In this document: positions 14,797-22,163 of the stretch, piece by piece
Layout: each line of letters begins with the position of its first letter
Numbering within the stretch: position 1 is the first letter of the stretch
NCBI GenBank assembly: GCA_051883735.1
Contig: JBJEUH010000041.1
Location: 1 to 34,153, forward strand
Length of the DNA: 34,153 bases
Reading direction: 5' to 3'
Origin: Ventricola sp051883735
GTDB lineage: Bacteria > Bacillota > Clostridia > Christensenellales > Aristaeellaceae
Program-made: the position numbers and the translations under genes
Notes under the pieces: generated by a model
Seen by the model: the letters and a program-made list of their open reading frames with translations, nothing else
Told to the model about the DNA's origin: nothing
The model's database searches: none

Positions 14797-15675
14797 TCAA
14801 ACCTTCTCAGAAGTCTTTTCGCCGAACAGGCCGGTGGGCTTGAACAGCAGAATGACGATCAGCAGCGCGAAGGTGAAGGCGTCGGAGAACGTGGTGTAGC
14901 CCAGCGCCTTGATGATGTTCTCGCAGATGCCGATGATGAACGCGCCGATGACCGCGCCCGGGATGGAACCGATGCCGCCGAACACCGCCGCGACGAAGGC
15001 CTTGAGGCCCGGCATCGCGCCGACGGTCGGGGTGACGGAGGTGTAGTTGGAGAAATAGAGCACGGAGCCGACGGCCGCCAGCAGCGAGCCGATGATGAAC
15101 GTGGTGGAGATGACGGAGTCGATCTTGATGCCCATGAGCTGCGCGGTCTCAAAGTCCTTCGACACGGCGCGCATGGCCATGCCGATCTTCGTCTTCTGGA
15201 TGATGGTGACCAGCGCGATGACCAGCAGGATGGTGAGCAGCGGCGTGACGAGGGTGACGACCTTGGTGGTCGCCGTGCCGATGGTGATGGAATTGGAGAT
15301 CCACGGGATGGTGGGGTACTGCTTGGCCAGGCCGCCCGTCACATACCACATCAGGTTCTGCAGCAGATAGCTCACGCCGATGGCGGAGATCATGACGGAC
15401 ATGCGCGGCGCGCTGCGCAGCGGCTTGTAGGCGACGCGCTCCACCGTGAAGCCCAGCACCACGGTGAGGATGACGACCAGCGGGATGGCGATCTGCACGG
15501 GCAGCGCCGTGCACAGATACACCATGAAAAAGCCTGCTGCGGTGAAGATATCGCCGTGGGCAAAGTTGATCAGGCGCAGAATGCCGTAGACCATCGTGTA
15601 GCCGACGGCGATGAGCGCATACTGACCGCCCACCGAGATGCCCGAGAGCAGGTAAGGCAGAATTTTGTCAAACAT
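14797..15675 (-). CDS. livH: Branched-chain amino acid ABC transporter permease LivH
   Basis: A 292-residue permease with about eight hydrophobic segments. The family block YALIAVGYTMVYGILRLINF and then AHGDIFTAAGFF are present, as is the coupling region AMRAVSKDFETAQLMGI. The frame is open 27 codons further upstream, but GGAGG nine bases before the ATG at 15675 and the usual MFDKILPYLLSGI-type start favour this position. It follows the binding-protein gene after a 200-bp gap that holds two hairpins, and pairs with LivM. Confidence 0.93.
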   Translation of the reverse strand: MFDKILPYLLSGISVGGQYALIAVGYTMVYGILRLINFAHGDIFTAAGFFMVYLCTALPVQIAIPLVVILTVVLGFTVERVAYKPLRSAPRMSVMISAIGVSYLLQNLMWYVTGGLAKQYPTIPWISNSITIGTATTKVVTLVTPLLTILLVIALVTIIQKTKIGMAMRAVSKDFETAQLMGIKIDSVISTTFIIGSLLAAVGSVLYFSNYTSVTPTVGAMPGLKAFVAAVFGGIGSIPGAVIGAFIIGICENIIKALGYTTFSDAFTFALLIVILLFKPTGLFGEKTSEKV

Positions 15676-15878
15676 GCTTGAAAGCCTCCGTGTTATGCGG
15701 GATGAGCCCGAATGATGGGGGACAGAAATTGCGGGGAAAGCCTGCCGCATGCGCATCGTTGCGCGCTGCCGGCGGGCTTTCGGGAGAGGAGCAAAAGCGC
15801 TTTTTGCCTGATACGAATAGGCCGAACCCGCGTAGGGGCGCGGGTTCGGCAGGATACGTACTCAGATGAAGCTCGTGA
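15676..15878 (-). other. Gap with two hairpins between binding-protein gene and livH
   Basis: On the minus strand the first hairpin (15850-15821) has a perfect 12-bp stem and 6-nt loop. The second (15780-15737) has an 11-bp stem with one G-T pair and a short T-run. Both follow the binding-protein stop and probably cut or protect the mRNA so that binding protein is made in excess over the permeases. Confidence 0.65.
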
Positions 15879-17057
15879 TTACTCAGCGAGCTCCGCGACG
15901 GTCTGGGTCTTCACGAAGTCGAACGCGACGGTCTCGGTGTTGGCCTTCTTGATGTAGGCCATGTCCTTGTTGGCGTCGCCGATCTCGTCAAAGGAGATGG
16001 AGCCGGTCACGCCGGTGGTGACGACGGACGGGAGCGCCTCGGCGATGGCCGCGCCGTCGATGGAGTCGGCCGCCTTGATGGCCTCGATGGCGACCATGTA
16101 CGCGTCATAGCCCAGCGCGGAGACAGCCGCGACGATGTCGTTGCCGCCGTTGTTGGTCTTCTTGTCCGCGTTGGCGTTCAGCCAGGCCTTGAAGCCCTGA
16201 ACGAACTCGGCGGCCAGCGGAGAGGACTCGTCGTTCTCGTCAAAGAAGGTGGACATGCAGATGGTCAGGCTGGTGCCCTTCGCGGCGTCCAGGATGACGG
16301 AGGACTCCCAGGTATCGCCGGCCAGCAGCGGCAGCGCGATGTTCATGGAAGCGGCCTGATTGATCAGCAGGGAAGCGACGGTGGTGCTGGTCGGGCAGAA
16401 GATGACGTCCGCGCCGCCGTTGACCGCGTTGGTCAGGTAAGCGGTGTAATCGGAGGTGCCTTCGGTGAACTGCTCGTTGATGACGGTGCCGCCCATCTCC
16501 TCAAACGCCTTGGCGAAGTAGGTGGCCAGGCCGGTGGTGTAGTCGTCGCCCAGCTGGCTGAGGACGTACGCGGTCTTCGCGCCGAACTCATCCTTGGCGA
16601 AGTTCGCCATGACGGTGCCCTGGAACGGATCCAGGAAGCAGACGCGCCAGTAGTAGTCGCACAGGGAGGTCACGCCCGGGTTGGTGCAGGAGCAGCCGAT
16701 GGCCGGGACCTCGGCGTCGGCAAAGACCTCGCCGCCCGCCATGGACACGCCGGAGCCGTAGGAGCCCAGCACGATGGAGACGCCGGCGTCAACCAGCTCC
16801 TGGGCCGCGGAGACGGCCTTGTCGGTCGCGGACTGGTTGTCGACGATGACCAGCTCGACGTCATAGGTCTTGCCGCCAACCTCGACGGTGGGGACGACGG
16901 AATTGGCATATTCGATGCCGATGACTTCCTGCTTGCCGCCCGCGCCGTTGTCGCCGGACGCAGGCTCGAAGACGCCGATCTTCACGGTTTCCGCCATCGC
17001 GGAAACAGCCAGCAGGGACATAACAAGGACCAAAGCCAGTGCGATAGTCTTTTTCAT
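15879..17057 (-). CDS. Branched-chain amino acid ABC transporter substrate-binding protein
   Basis: A 392-residue type I periplasmic-fold binding protein (LivJ/LivK family). Residues 1-22 are a Sec signal peptide (MKKTIALALVLVMSLLAVSA) with a likely SPase I cut after SAMA. The mature part begins TVKIGVFEPASGDNGAGGKQ, and contains LVIVDNQSATDKAVSAAQELV and VLGSYGSGVSMA, both typical of this family. No lipobox cysteine is present at the cut site, which is unusual for a Gram-positive binding protein. AAGGAGG upstream of the ATG and a sigma-A promoter at 17093-17121 are present. It is the first gene of the liv operon. Preference for leucine, other amino acids or small amides is unknown; a livJ or livK label would be arbitrary. 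Confidence 0.93.
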   Translation of the reverse strand: MKKTIALALVLVMSLLAVSAMAETVKIGVFEPASGDNGAGGKQEVIGIEYANSVVPTVEVGGKTYDVELVIVDNQSATDKAVSAAQELVDAGVSIVLGSYGSGVSMAGGEVFADAEVPAIGCSCTNPGVTSLCDYYWRVCFLDPFQGTVMANFAKDEFGAKTAYVLSQLGDDYTTGLATYFAKAFEEMGGTVINEQFTEGTSDYTAYLTNAVNGGADVIFCPTSTTVASLLINQAASMNIALPLLAGDTWESSVILDAAKGTSLTICMSTFFDENDESSPLAAEFVQGFKAWLNANADKKTNNGGNDIVAAVSALGYDAYMVAIEAIKAADSIDGAAIAEALPSVVTTGVTGSISFDEIGDANKDMAYIKKANTETVAFDFVKTQTVAELAE

Positions 17058-17092
17058 TCGGGGTAGCCTCCTTAATCAAGAGTGATAGGAGC

Positions 17093-17121
17093 ATTATACA
17101 GAATATTCCAGAGAAATACAA
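17093..17121 (-). promoter_or_regulatory. Promoter of the liv operon
   Basis: On the minus strand TTGTAT (17121-17116), 17-bp spacer, perfect TATAAT (17098-17093), about 35 bp upstream of the binding-protein ATG. Confidence 0.75.
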
Positions 17122-17366
17122 CCCCATTTTCGGAAAAACTGAAGTATTTAGATTCGAAAATGTCCGAAAATGCAGAATTGGGGCATTTCTGGCGGCTGTT
17201 TATGCAACTGACTATTGCGCGGGATGCGTTTTCATCGCGCTTTAAAGCGGTGAACCAGCCGGATGCGCCGCGGGAGGGCCGCCGCGGCGCGCGGACTGTG
17301 CAGTCTATGCGGGGACGGGCGTGCGCATGCGCTCCTTCGGGGGATGCAGGAACTGCGGCGCGCGGC
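17122..17366. other. Intergenic stretch between divergent promoters
   Basis: This holds upstream DNA for the liv promoter (minus) and the SseB-domain gene promoter (plus). I see no gene, RNA or clear operator in it. Confidence 0.45.
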
Positions 17367-17395
17367 TTGTCCGTTCGCGGATTTTGTGCTAGAAT
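17367..17395 (+). promoter_or_regulatory. Promoter of the SseB-domain gene
   Basis: TTGTCC (17367-17372), 17-bp spacer, TAGAAT (17390-17395), 28 bp before the ATG. Confidence 0.6.
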
Positions 17396-17423
17396 ACGGA
17401 ATCAAAAGCGTGAGGTGTTTGCA

Positions 17424-18005
17424 ATGGCTTCTTTTCTGAATAATCTGCGCAGGATGGTGGGCCTGAAGCCCGTGAACGAGGAACCGAAGAAAAGGAAGGA
17501 GCCGACGGAGCGCGTCGGCGCGTTTGCGGCGCTGAGCGCGCAGTTTCTCTCCTGCGAGGACGAGGCGCAGAAGGCGGAGCTCTGGGAAAAGATGTGCGGA
17601 GCGCTGCCCGACACGCTCTTTCTGGCGCCGATGTGCTACGAGGGCGAGGACCCGAACGCGCCGGTCAGCGACCGTGCGCTGCACGCGACCGTCGGCGCGA
17701 AGCGCCTGTACGCGCTCAACCAGCACATCGTCACCAACGGCAACCCCGGCTACCGCCTGGCCAAGAAGAACGACGGCCGCCGCGTCCACCTGCGCTCCAT
17801 CGTCTATCACAGGACGAAGGAGGAATGGGTGCCGCTGTTCACCGATTTCACCAAGCTGCTGCCGGTGTTCGGGCAGAAGTCCCGCGTGACCGTCATCTCC
17901 TTTGACGAGGCGCGCAAGATGGCCGCGCCGTACAGCGGGCTGGTCATCAACCCGGGCAAGGACGCCATCAAGCTGGGCCAGAGCGACCTGAAGAAGGTGC
18001 GCTAA
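17424..18005 (+). CDS. SseB-domain protein
   Basis: A 193-residue soluble protein. The C-terminal half (about residues 125-190) matches the SseB N-terminal domain fold (PF07179): RTKEEWVPLFTDFTKLLPVF, then VTVISFDEARKMAAPYSGLVINPG. The N-terminal ~95 residues are charged and helical, with a basic KKRKEPTERVG stretch. The molecular role of this domain in Firmicutes is unknown; in enterobacteria SseB-named proteins were tied to serine sensitivity and rhodanese function, which cannot be carried over. GAGGTG eight bases before the ATG supports the start over the longer open frame. It is a single gene with its own promoter and terminator. Confidence 0.78.
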   Translation: MASFLNNLRRMVGLKPVNEEPKKRKEPTERVGAFAALSAQFLSCEDEAQKAELWEKMCGALPDTLFLAPMCYEGEDPNAPVSDRALHATVGAKRLYALNQHIVTNGNPGYRLAKKNDGRRVHLRSIVYHRTKEEWVPLFTDFTKLLPVFGQKSRVTVISFDEARKMAAPYSGLVINPGKDAIKLGQSDLKKVR

Positions 18006-18070
18006 AGCGCCGCCTATCCAAAGCGGGCCGTGTACGGCTTTGCGCAATTCTCTATTCTATAAGTAGAAAG

Positions 18071-18111
18071 AAGCCGCCGGCATCGCGTTGTGCAGATGCC
18101 GGCGGCTTTTG
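18071..18111. terminator. Bidirectional terminator between SseB-domain and acetyltransferase genes
   Basis: A perfect 14-bp stem (18071-18084 with 18095-18108), 10-nt loop and T-run on the plus side; the minus side tail is weaker. Confidence 0.8.
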
Positions 18112-18121
18112 CGTATGCGTT

Positions 18122-18763
18122 TTATTTGTCCCAGTCCTCGTTGATCCTCATGCCCGGCCGGTAGTACAGCCAGTCCTCGTCGGTGATTTCGCGCATCACG
18201 CGGCAGGGCACGCCGCAGGCGACGACGTTGTCCGGGATATCGCGGGTGACGACGCTGCCCGCGCCGATGACGCTGTTTTCGCCGATGGTCACGCCCGGCA
18301 GGATCGTCACGTTGGAGCCGATCCAGACGTGATCCTTGATGACGACCGGCAGGGAGAACTGCGCGCCCTTGTCGCGCATGGACGGGTGAAGCGGATGGCC
18401 GGTGGTGGAGATGACGACGTTGGGCGCGAACATGACGTAATTGCCGATGCGGCACTGGCCGTCGTCCACGATGGTCAGGTTGAAGTTGGCGTAGACGTGA
18501 TCGCCGATATGGGTGTTGCAGCCGTAGGCGAAGTGGATCGGCGCCTCCATCCAGATGGACTCGCCGCAGCTGCCCAGCAGCTTTTGGAGCAGCTCGCCCT
18601 TGCGCTCCACGTCCATCGGACGGGTGTTGTTGTAGTCAAAGCAGATTTCCTTGGCGATCTGGCGCTGCTCCTCGATCACCTGCTCATAGGCCCTGTCCTC
18701 CTCGGAAGCATGGCCGAATTCGATATAGACCTTGCCGGTCTCCATCTGTTCCCTGAGGCTCAC
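18122..18763 (-). CDS. Sugar O-acetyltransferase (LacA/Maa-like hexapeptide family)
   Basis: A 213-residue trimeric left-handed beta-helix acetyltransferase. It moves acetyl from acetyl-CoA to a sugar hydroxyl. The N-terminal helical Maa cap (REQMETGKVYIEFG through FDYNNTRP) is followed by hexapeptide repeats (IGDHVYANFNLTIVDDG, IGNYVMFAPNVVISTTGHPLHP, VWIGSNVTILPGVTIGENSVIGAGSVVTRDIP, given here in pieces). The catalytic His is in STTGHPLHP. The frame opens 21 codons earlier, but AGGAGGG seven bases before the GTG at 18763 marks the start. A promoter at 18798-18826 serves it. It is divergent from a GNAT gene. Confidence 0.9.
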   Translation of the reverse strand: MSLREQMETGKVYIEFGHASEEDRAYEQVIEEQRQIAKEICFDYNNTRPMDVERKGELLQKLLGSCGESIWMEAPIHFAYGCNTHIGDHVYANFNLTIVDDGQCRIGNYVMFAPNVVISTTGHPLHPSMRDKGAQFSLPVVIKDHVWIGSNVTILPGVTIGENSVIGAGSVVTRDIPDNVVACGVPCRVMREITDEDWLYYRPGMRINEDWDK

Positions 18764-18797
18764 GCACGTTCCCTCCTGTGGCGGATTTGTTTGCTCC

Positions 18798-18826
18798 ATT
18801 GTAGCATATCGCGCGGCGGGGTTCAA
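18798..18826 (-). promoter_or_regulatory. Promoter of the sugar O-acetyltransferase gene
   Basis: On the minus strand TTGAAC (18826-18821), 17-bp spacer, TACAAT (18803-18798). It is divergent from the GNAT promoter, with the -35 boxes a few bases apart. Confidence 0.7.
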
Positions 18827-18830
18827 TCAC

Positions 18831-18859
18831 TTGTACGCGCCGATTCTGCATGATATAAT
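18831..18859 (+). promoter_or_regulatory. Promoter of the GNAT gene
   Basis: TTGTAC (18831-18836), 17-bp spacer, perfect TATAAT (18854-18859), about 37 bp before the ATG at 18896. Confidence 0.7.
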
Positions 18860-18895
18860 GAAACAAAATGCTGACGGGAGAGGAAGGATGACGGC

Positions 18896-19834
18896 ATGAC
18901 GGACGCGTATTGGGCCGATGCGGCCGAACGGGATGAGATCGTGGAGTTTATCGACTATGTGTTTTCCAAGGCGCATCGTCCGCACGACTTTGCGTCCCTG
19001 CTGCCCAAGCTCTACGGCGAGGACGGAGACGGCGCGGCGCATCACTTTGTCGTGCGTGAGGACGGGAAGCTCGCGGCGACGGTGCTCGCCTATCCGATGA
19101 CCCTGCACATTGGCCAAACGCCGCTCACGGTGCTGGGCGTCGGCTCGGTGAGCACGCATCCCCGGATGCGCGGCAGGGGCTATATGCGGCTGATCATGGA
19201 TGCGGTGGACGCGCGGGCGCGGGAGACGGACGCGGCGTTTGCCGTGCTTGGCGGGCAGCGGCAGCGCTATCAGTATTTCGGCTACGATTACAGCGGCTAT
19301 CAGCTGCACGGGCAGTTCACCCCGGACAATGCGCGCCACGCGCTCAGGGCGCTGGATACGGCGGACGATGAGCTGATCCCCATGACCAGGGCGCATGTGC
19401 CGCAGGCCATCGCGCTGCTGGAGCGGCAGCCTTGCTTCTGCGGACGCCGCAGGGAGGCATATCTTGACATCCTGCGCTCGTGGAACAACGAGCCGTTTGC
19501 GCTGCTCAAAGGCGGGAAGCCGGCCGGCTTCGGCGCGCTGCGGCGCAACGAGGAAAGCTGCCACATCGCGGAGCTGCTGCTCGAGGAGGAAGCGGATTTT
19601 CCCGCAGCCATGAAGCTGCTTTGCGCGCGCTATGGCGCGCTGACCCTCTGCGCTGCGCCCTGGCAAAGAAGCCGGGCGAAATGGATTTCCTCCGTCTGCG
19701 AGGATTTTGCCGTTCAGCCCAATAGCATGTTCAAATTTTATCAGATGGAACGGGTGCGCGCGGCGTGCGCGCCGCTTGACGGGTTCCTTCCCCAGGCGCT
19801 GCCGCTCTATCTGGCGCCGCCGGACTGCGTGTGA
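18896..19834 (+). CDS. GNAT family N-acetyltransferase
   Basis: A 312-residue cytoplasmic acetyltransferase. The acetyl-CoA binding signature is VGSVSTHPRMRGRGYMRLIM at about residues 82-101. A second, degenerate half follows, with QYFGYDYSGYQL after the core. The length and the two-part layout resemble the Eis-like group. The substrate (amine, peptide or antibiotic) is unknown. AGGAAGG eight bases before the ATG sets the start. It is the single gene of its transcript unless read-through reaches the SipL-like gene, which is set apart by a strong terminator. Confidence 0.87.
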   Translation: MTDAYWADAAERDEIVEFIDYVFSKAHRPHDFASLLPKLYGEDGDGAAHHFVVREDGKLAATVLAYPMTLHIGQTPLTVLGVGSVSTHPRMRGRGYMRLIMDAVDARARETDAAFAVLGGQRQRYQYFGYDYSGYQLHGQFTPDNARHALRALDTADDELIPMTRAHVPQAIALLERQPCFCGRRREAYLDILRSWNNEPFALLKGGKPAGFGALRRNEESCHIAELLLEEEADFPAAMKLLCARYGALTLCAAPWQRSRAKWISSVCEDFAVQPNSMFKFYQMERVRAACAPLDGFLPQALPLYLAPPDCV

Positions 19835-19916
19835 CGCAGGGGAGGAGGCGCGGGCGGGACGCCTGGCCTGCCGGGATTGCGCTGCTGCGCTTCCCGCGAT
19901 TCTGTCGTTTCTTCGG

Positions 19917-19946
19917 GACTGTCTGGCTGCACAGACAGTCTTTTTT
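19917..19946 (+). terminator. Terminator after the GNAT gene
   Basis: GACTGTCTG (19917-19925) pairs with CAGACAGTC (19932-19940), followed by six T. Confidence 0.9.
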
Positions 19947-20002
19947 CATGCCCGGACGCATACGCTTGAAGGCAACAGGATGGACAAAGGGAGGGACGGC
20001 GC

Positions 20003-21508
20003 GTGGAACTGAAGCTGACGCGAGAGACGCTGCGCTTTGAGAGATTGGTGAACCGCGGCGAGGAACAGGTGACCATCGAGGGCGAAGCGACGCTGCCGGG
20101 CAGCATGCGCGACGCCGTGACCGTGCTGAGCGTGCAGGCGCAGACGCATCTGAACGATGCGCAGGCGGGCAACGGAGAGGCCGGCGTGCGCGGACGCGTG
20201 TGCTTCCAGGTGCTCTATACCCAGGGCGACCTGACCCGCGTGCGCGCGCTGGAGACGAGCTGCGATTTTACGCATACCATGCCGCTTTCCGGGGTGACGC
20301 CCGCCATGCGCGTGTCCGCCTCGGCGGCTGTGCAGGAGACCGAGGGGACCGCGACCAGCGGACGCATGACGCTGCGGGCCTTGCTCGGCATACAGACCGA
20401 GGCGTTTGAAACCATCGAGCGCGAGCTGGTCACCCGGGCGGAGGATGCCGGCGGCGAGGCGGAGCTGCAGACCCGGATGCAGACGGTGGCGTTCTGCGTG
20501 GGCGAGACGCTCGGCGAGAACAAGACCCTCGTGCGCGAGGAATTCGACCTGCCGGCCAAGCTCGAGGTGGGGGACGTGCTCAGCGCGACGGCCTCGGCCA
20601 CGGCGGGCGAGCTCTCCGGCGGCAACGGCCGCATCGGCGTATCCGGCACGATCGAGGTGCGCGCGCTGCACAGGCCCAAGGAGCCGGGCAACCCGATGGT
20701 ATCCACCGTGCACGAGCTGCCGTTCGACCTGACGATCGATACGCCGCAGCTGGAGGACGGCGCGCAGCCGCAGGCCGAGGCAGAGGTCATCGACGTGATG
20801 GCCGACTCCGTGGAGAGCGACAAGAGCCGCACGCTGCGCGTGGAGGCCGAGGTGCGCGTGCGGCTGCGCCAATGCCGGCAGCGGCAGACGGAGCTGCTGG
20901 AGGATCTGTACAGCCTCTGCGGGCCTGCACTCGAGCCGATGACGGAGACGCTTGACGTGCATACGTTTGAGGAGAATGCGGACGTGCGCGAGAGCACGCG
21001 ATTGCAGGTGGCGATGCCCAAGGACGCCCCGCCGATCGGCACGGTGCTGGCCAGCTTCGTGCAGCCGACGATCACGGCGGTCATGCCGTCGGGCCGCCGG
21101 CTCGATGCGGAGGGCGTGATGGGGGTGACGATCCTCTATCTGCCGATGGACTCCGACATTCCGGTCTCCGTGCGCACGCGGGAGCCGTTTATGATGACCT
21201 TCCCGGTCGAGGCCGCCGAGGATGTGCGCGTGCAGGCGTATCCCATTGAGACGGCGACCGGGCCGACGACCAGCGACCGCGCGGAGCTGCGGTGCGTGCT
21301 GGGGCTGCGCGCCAGGCAGCACGGCGTGAGACGGATTCGGGGCGTGACGGATGTGATCGAGCATCCGCAGGAGCGGCAGGAGCGCGGCTTTGTGCTCGTG
21401 TGGCCGGCGGCGGGCGAGACCAGGTGGGACACCGCGCGCAGGCTGCGCGTCGCGGAGAGCGAGCTGCGCCCGGCGGGCAAGAGCGCGCTGCTGGCGTTCA
21501 GGCGGTAA
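20003..21508 (+). CDS. SipL-like DUF3794 (SPOCS) protein with LysM-like end
   Basis: A 501-residue soluble protein with repeated DUF3794/SPOCS domains, seen as recurring beta-rich blocks such as VRGRVCFQVLYT (near residue 63), SGTIEVRALH (near 214) and EGVMGVTILYLP (near 373). The C-terminal ~40 residues (FVLVWPAAGETRWDTARRLRV) look like a worn LysM domain. In Clostridioides difficile the SipL protein has this layout and binds SpoIVA to anchor the spore coat, so a coat-assembly role in the mother cell is likely. The start is a GTG preceded by GGGAGG at eight bases. No sigma-A promoter is seen; a CATACG-type element near 19959 may suit a sporulation sigma factor but this is weak. It marks the organism as a probable spore former. 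Confidence 0.82.
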   Translation: MELKLTRETLRFERLVNRGEEQVTIEGEATLPGSMRDAVTVLSVQAQTHLNDAQAGNGEAGVRGRVCFQVLYTQGDLTRVRALETSCDFTHTMPLSGVTPAMRVSASAAVQETEGTATSGRMTLRALLGIQTEAFETIERELVTRAEDAGGEAELQTRMQTVAFCVGETLGENKTLVREEFDLPAKLEVGDVLSATASATAGELSGGNGRIGVSGTIEVRALHRPKEPGNPMVSTVHELPFDLTIDTPQLEDGAQPQAEAEVIDVMADSVESDKSRTLRVEAEVRVRLRQCRQRQTELLEDLYSLCGPALEPMTETLDVHTFEENADVRESTRLQVAMPKDAPPIGTVLASFVQPTITAVMPSGRRLDAEGVMGVTILYLPMDSDIPVSVRTREPFMMTFPVEAAEDVRVQAYPIETATGPTTSDRAELRCVLGLRARQHGVRRIRGVTDVIEHPQERQERGFVLVWPAAGETRWDTARRLRVAESELRPAGKSALLAFRR

Positions 21509-21582
21509 GCGGCGGACGGAGGGGCGGCTTCTTCGCAACGGCGGAGGAGCCGCTTGCTTTGCGCAGGATTTGAAAAAAGGGG

Positions 21583-21611
21583 TTGACAAAGGCGGGGCGC
21601 TGTCATATAAT
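21583..21611 (+). promoter_or_regulatory. Sigma-A promoter of the serine tRNA pair
   Basis: Perfect TTGACA (21583-21588), 17-bp spacer, perfect TATAAT (21606-21611), 24 bp before the first tRNA. Confidence 0.9.
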
Positions 21612-21634
21612 AGTTCTGCTGGTTCGAGCAGACT

Positions 21635-21723
21635 GGAGAGATGGCCGAGTGGTTTATGGCGCTGGTCTTGAAAACCAGTGATACCGAGAGGTACCGGGGG
21701 TTCGAATCCCTCTCTCTCCGCCA
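21635..21723 (+). tRNA. tRNA-Ser (TGA anticodon)
   Basis: An 89-nt class II tRNA with encoded CCA. GGAGAGA pairs with TCTCTCC, G73 is present, the anticodon arm CTGGT-CTTGAAA-ACCAG gives TGA, and the long variable arm is typical of serine tRNAs. Confidence 0.96.
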
Positions 21724-21748
21724 TTTAAGTTCATATCTTGCAGGTCTT

Positions 21749-21840
21749 GCAGAAGTACCCAAGAGGCCGAAGGGGCTCCCCTGCTAAGGGAGTAGGCTGC
21801 GTGAAGCGGCGCGAGGGTTCAAATCCCTCCTTCTGCGCCA
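21749..21840 (+). tRNA. tRNA-Ser (GCT anticodon)
   Basis: A 92-nt class II tRNA with encoded CCA. GCAGAAG pairs with CTTCTGC, G73 is present, the anticodon arm CTCCC-CTGCTAA-GGGAG gives GCT, and a long variable arm is present. It is co-transcribed with the tRNA-Ser 25 bp upstream. Confidence 0.96.
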
Positions 21841-21841
21841 G

Positions 21842-21881
21842 ATCCACCTTTTCAGTAATAGCTGGAAAGGTGGATTTTTTT
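21842..21881 (+). terminator. Terminator of the serine tRNA operon
   Basis: ATCCACCTTT (21842-21851) pairs with AAAGGTGGAT (21866-21875), followed by a run of seven T. Confidence 0.92.
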
Positions 21882-21982
21882 CTATATGCGGACGATGTTT
21901 TTGATTGGAAAATCATTTCCGGTTTCATAACCGTATTTCCGACGAAAAACGGTATTTTTCCGAAAAATATCACACGATCATA

Positions 21983-22062
21983 TCACACGAGCGTGGCGTC
22001 CGGCACGGAGTCAATGTGCCCGTCGATGACCTTGGTGTAGTATAAGCATTCAAAACAAATCA
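21983..22062 (-). pseudogene. Possible C-terminal gene remnant
   Basis: A short frame on the minus strand reads ECLYYTKVIDGHIDSVPDATLV and a stop, with no start codon or ribosome binding site in a sensible place and a stop shortly upstream. The composition looks coding, unlike the AT-rich DNA beside it at 21880-21980. It may be the tail of a gene lost next to the tRNAs. I do not recognise the family. Confidence 0.3.
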
Positions 22063-22076
22063 GGAAGAGCGACAAT

Positions 22077-22125
22077 CACCCTCCCGCCGCAGAATGGATC
22101 GGTCCGATTCTGCGAGGGGAGGGTG
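22077..22125 (-). terminator. Large hairpin after the GH127 gene
   Basis: CACCCTCCC pairs with GGGAGGGTG and, after a 2x2 internal loop, CGCAGAAT pairs with ATTCTGCG. It lies about 40 bp downstream of the GH127 stop. The T-tract is poor, so it may end or protect the mRNA. Confidence 0.65.
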
Positions 22126-22163
22126 CTTTATCGTTCGGCTTTTTCGGCTTCAGCGCGCGGCGC

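Noticed and set aside
19946..21724. A 592-codon open frame on the minus strand
   Set aside because: Shadow of the SipL-like gene that also runs through a tRNA. The MAEREGFEPP-type start is a well-known false protein made from antisense tRNA-Ser.
21731..21973. Small protein with QKEGFEPSRRFTQPTPLAG on the minus strand
   Set aside because: It is the reverse complement of tRNA-Ser (GCT), a common mis-annotation.
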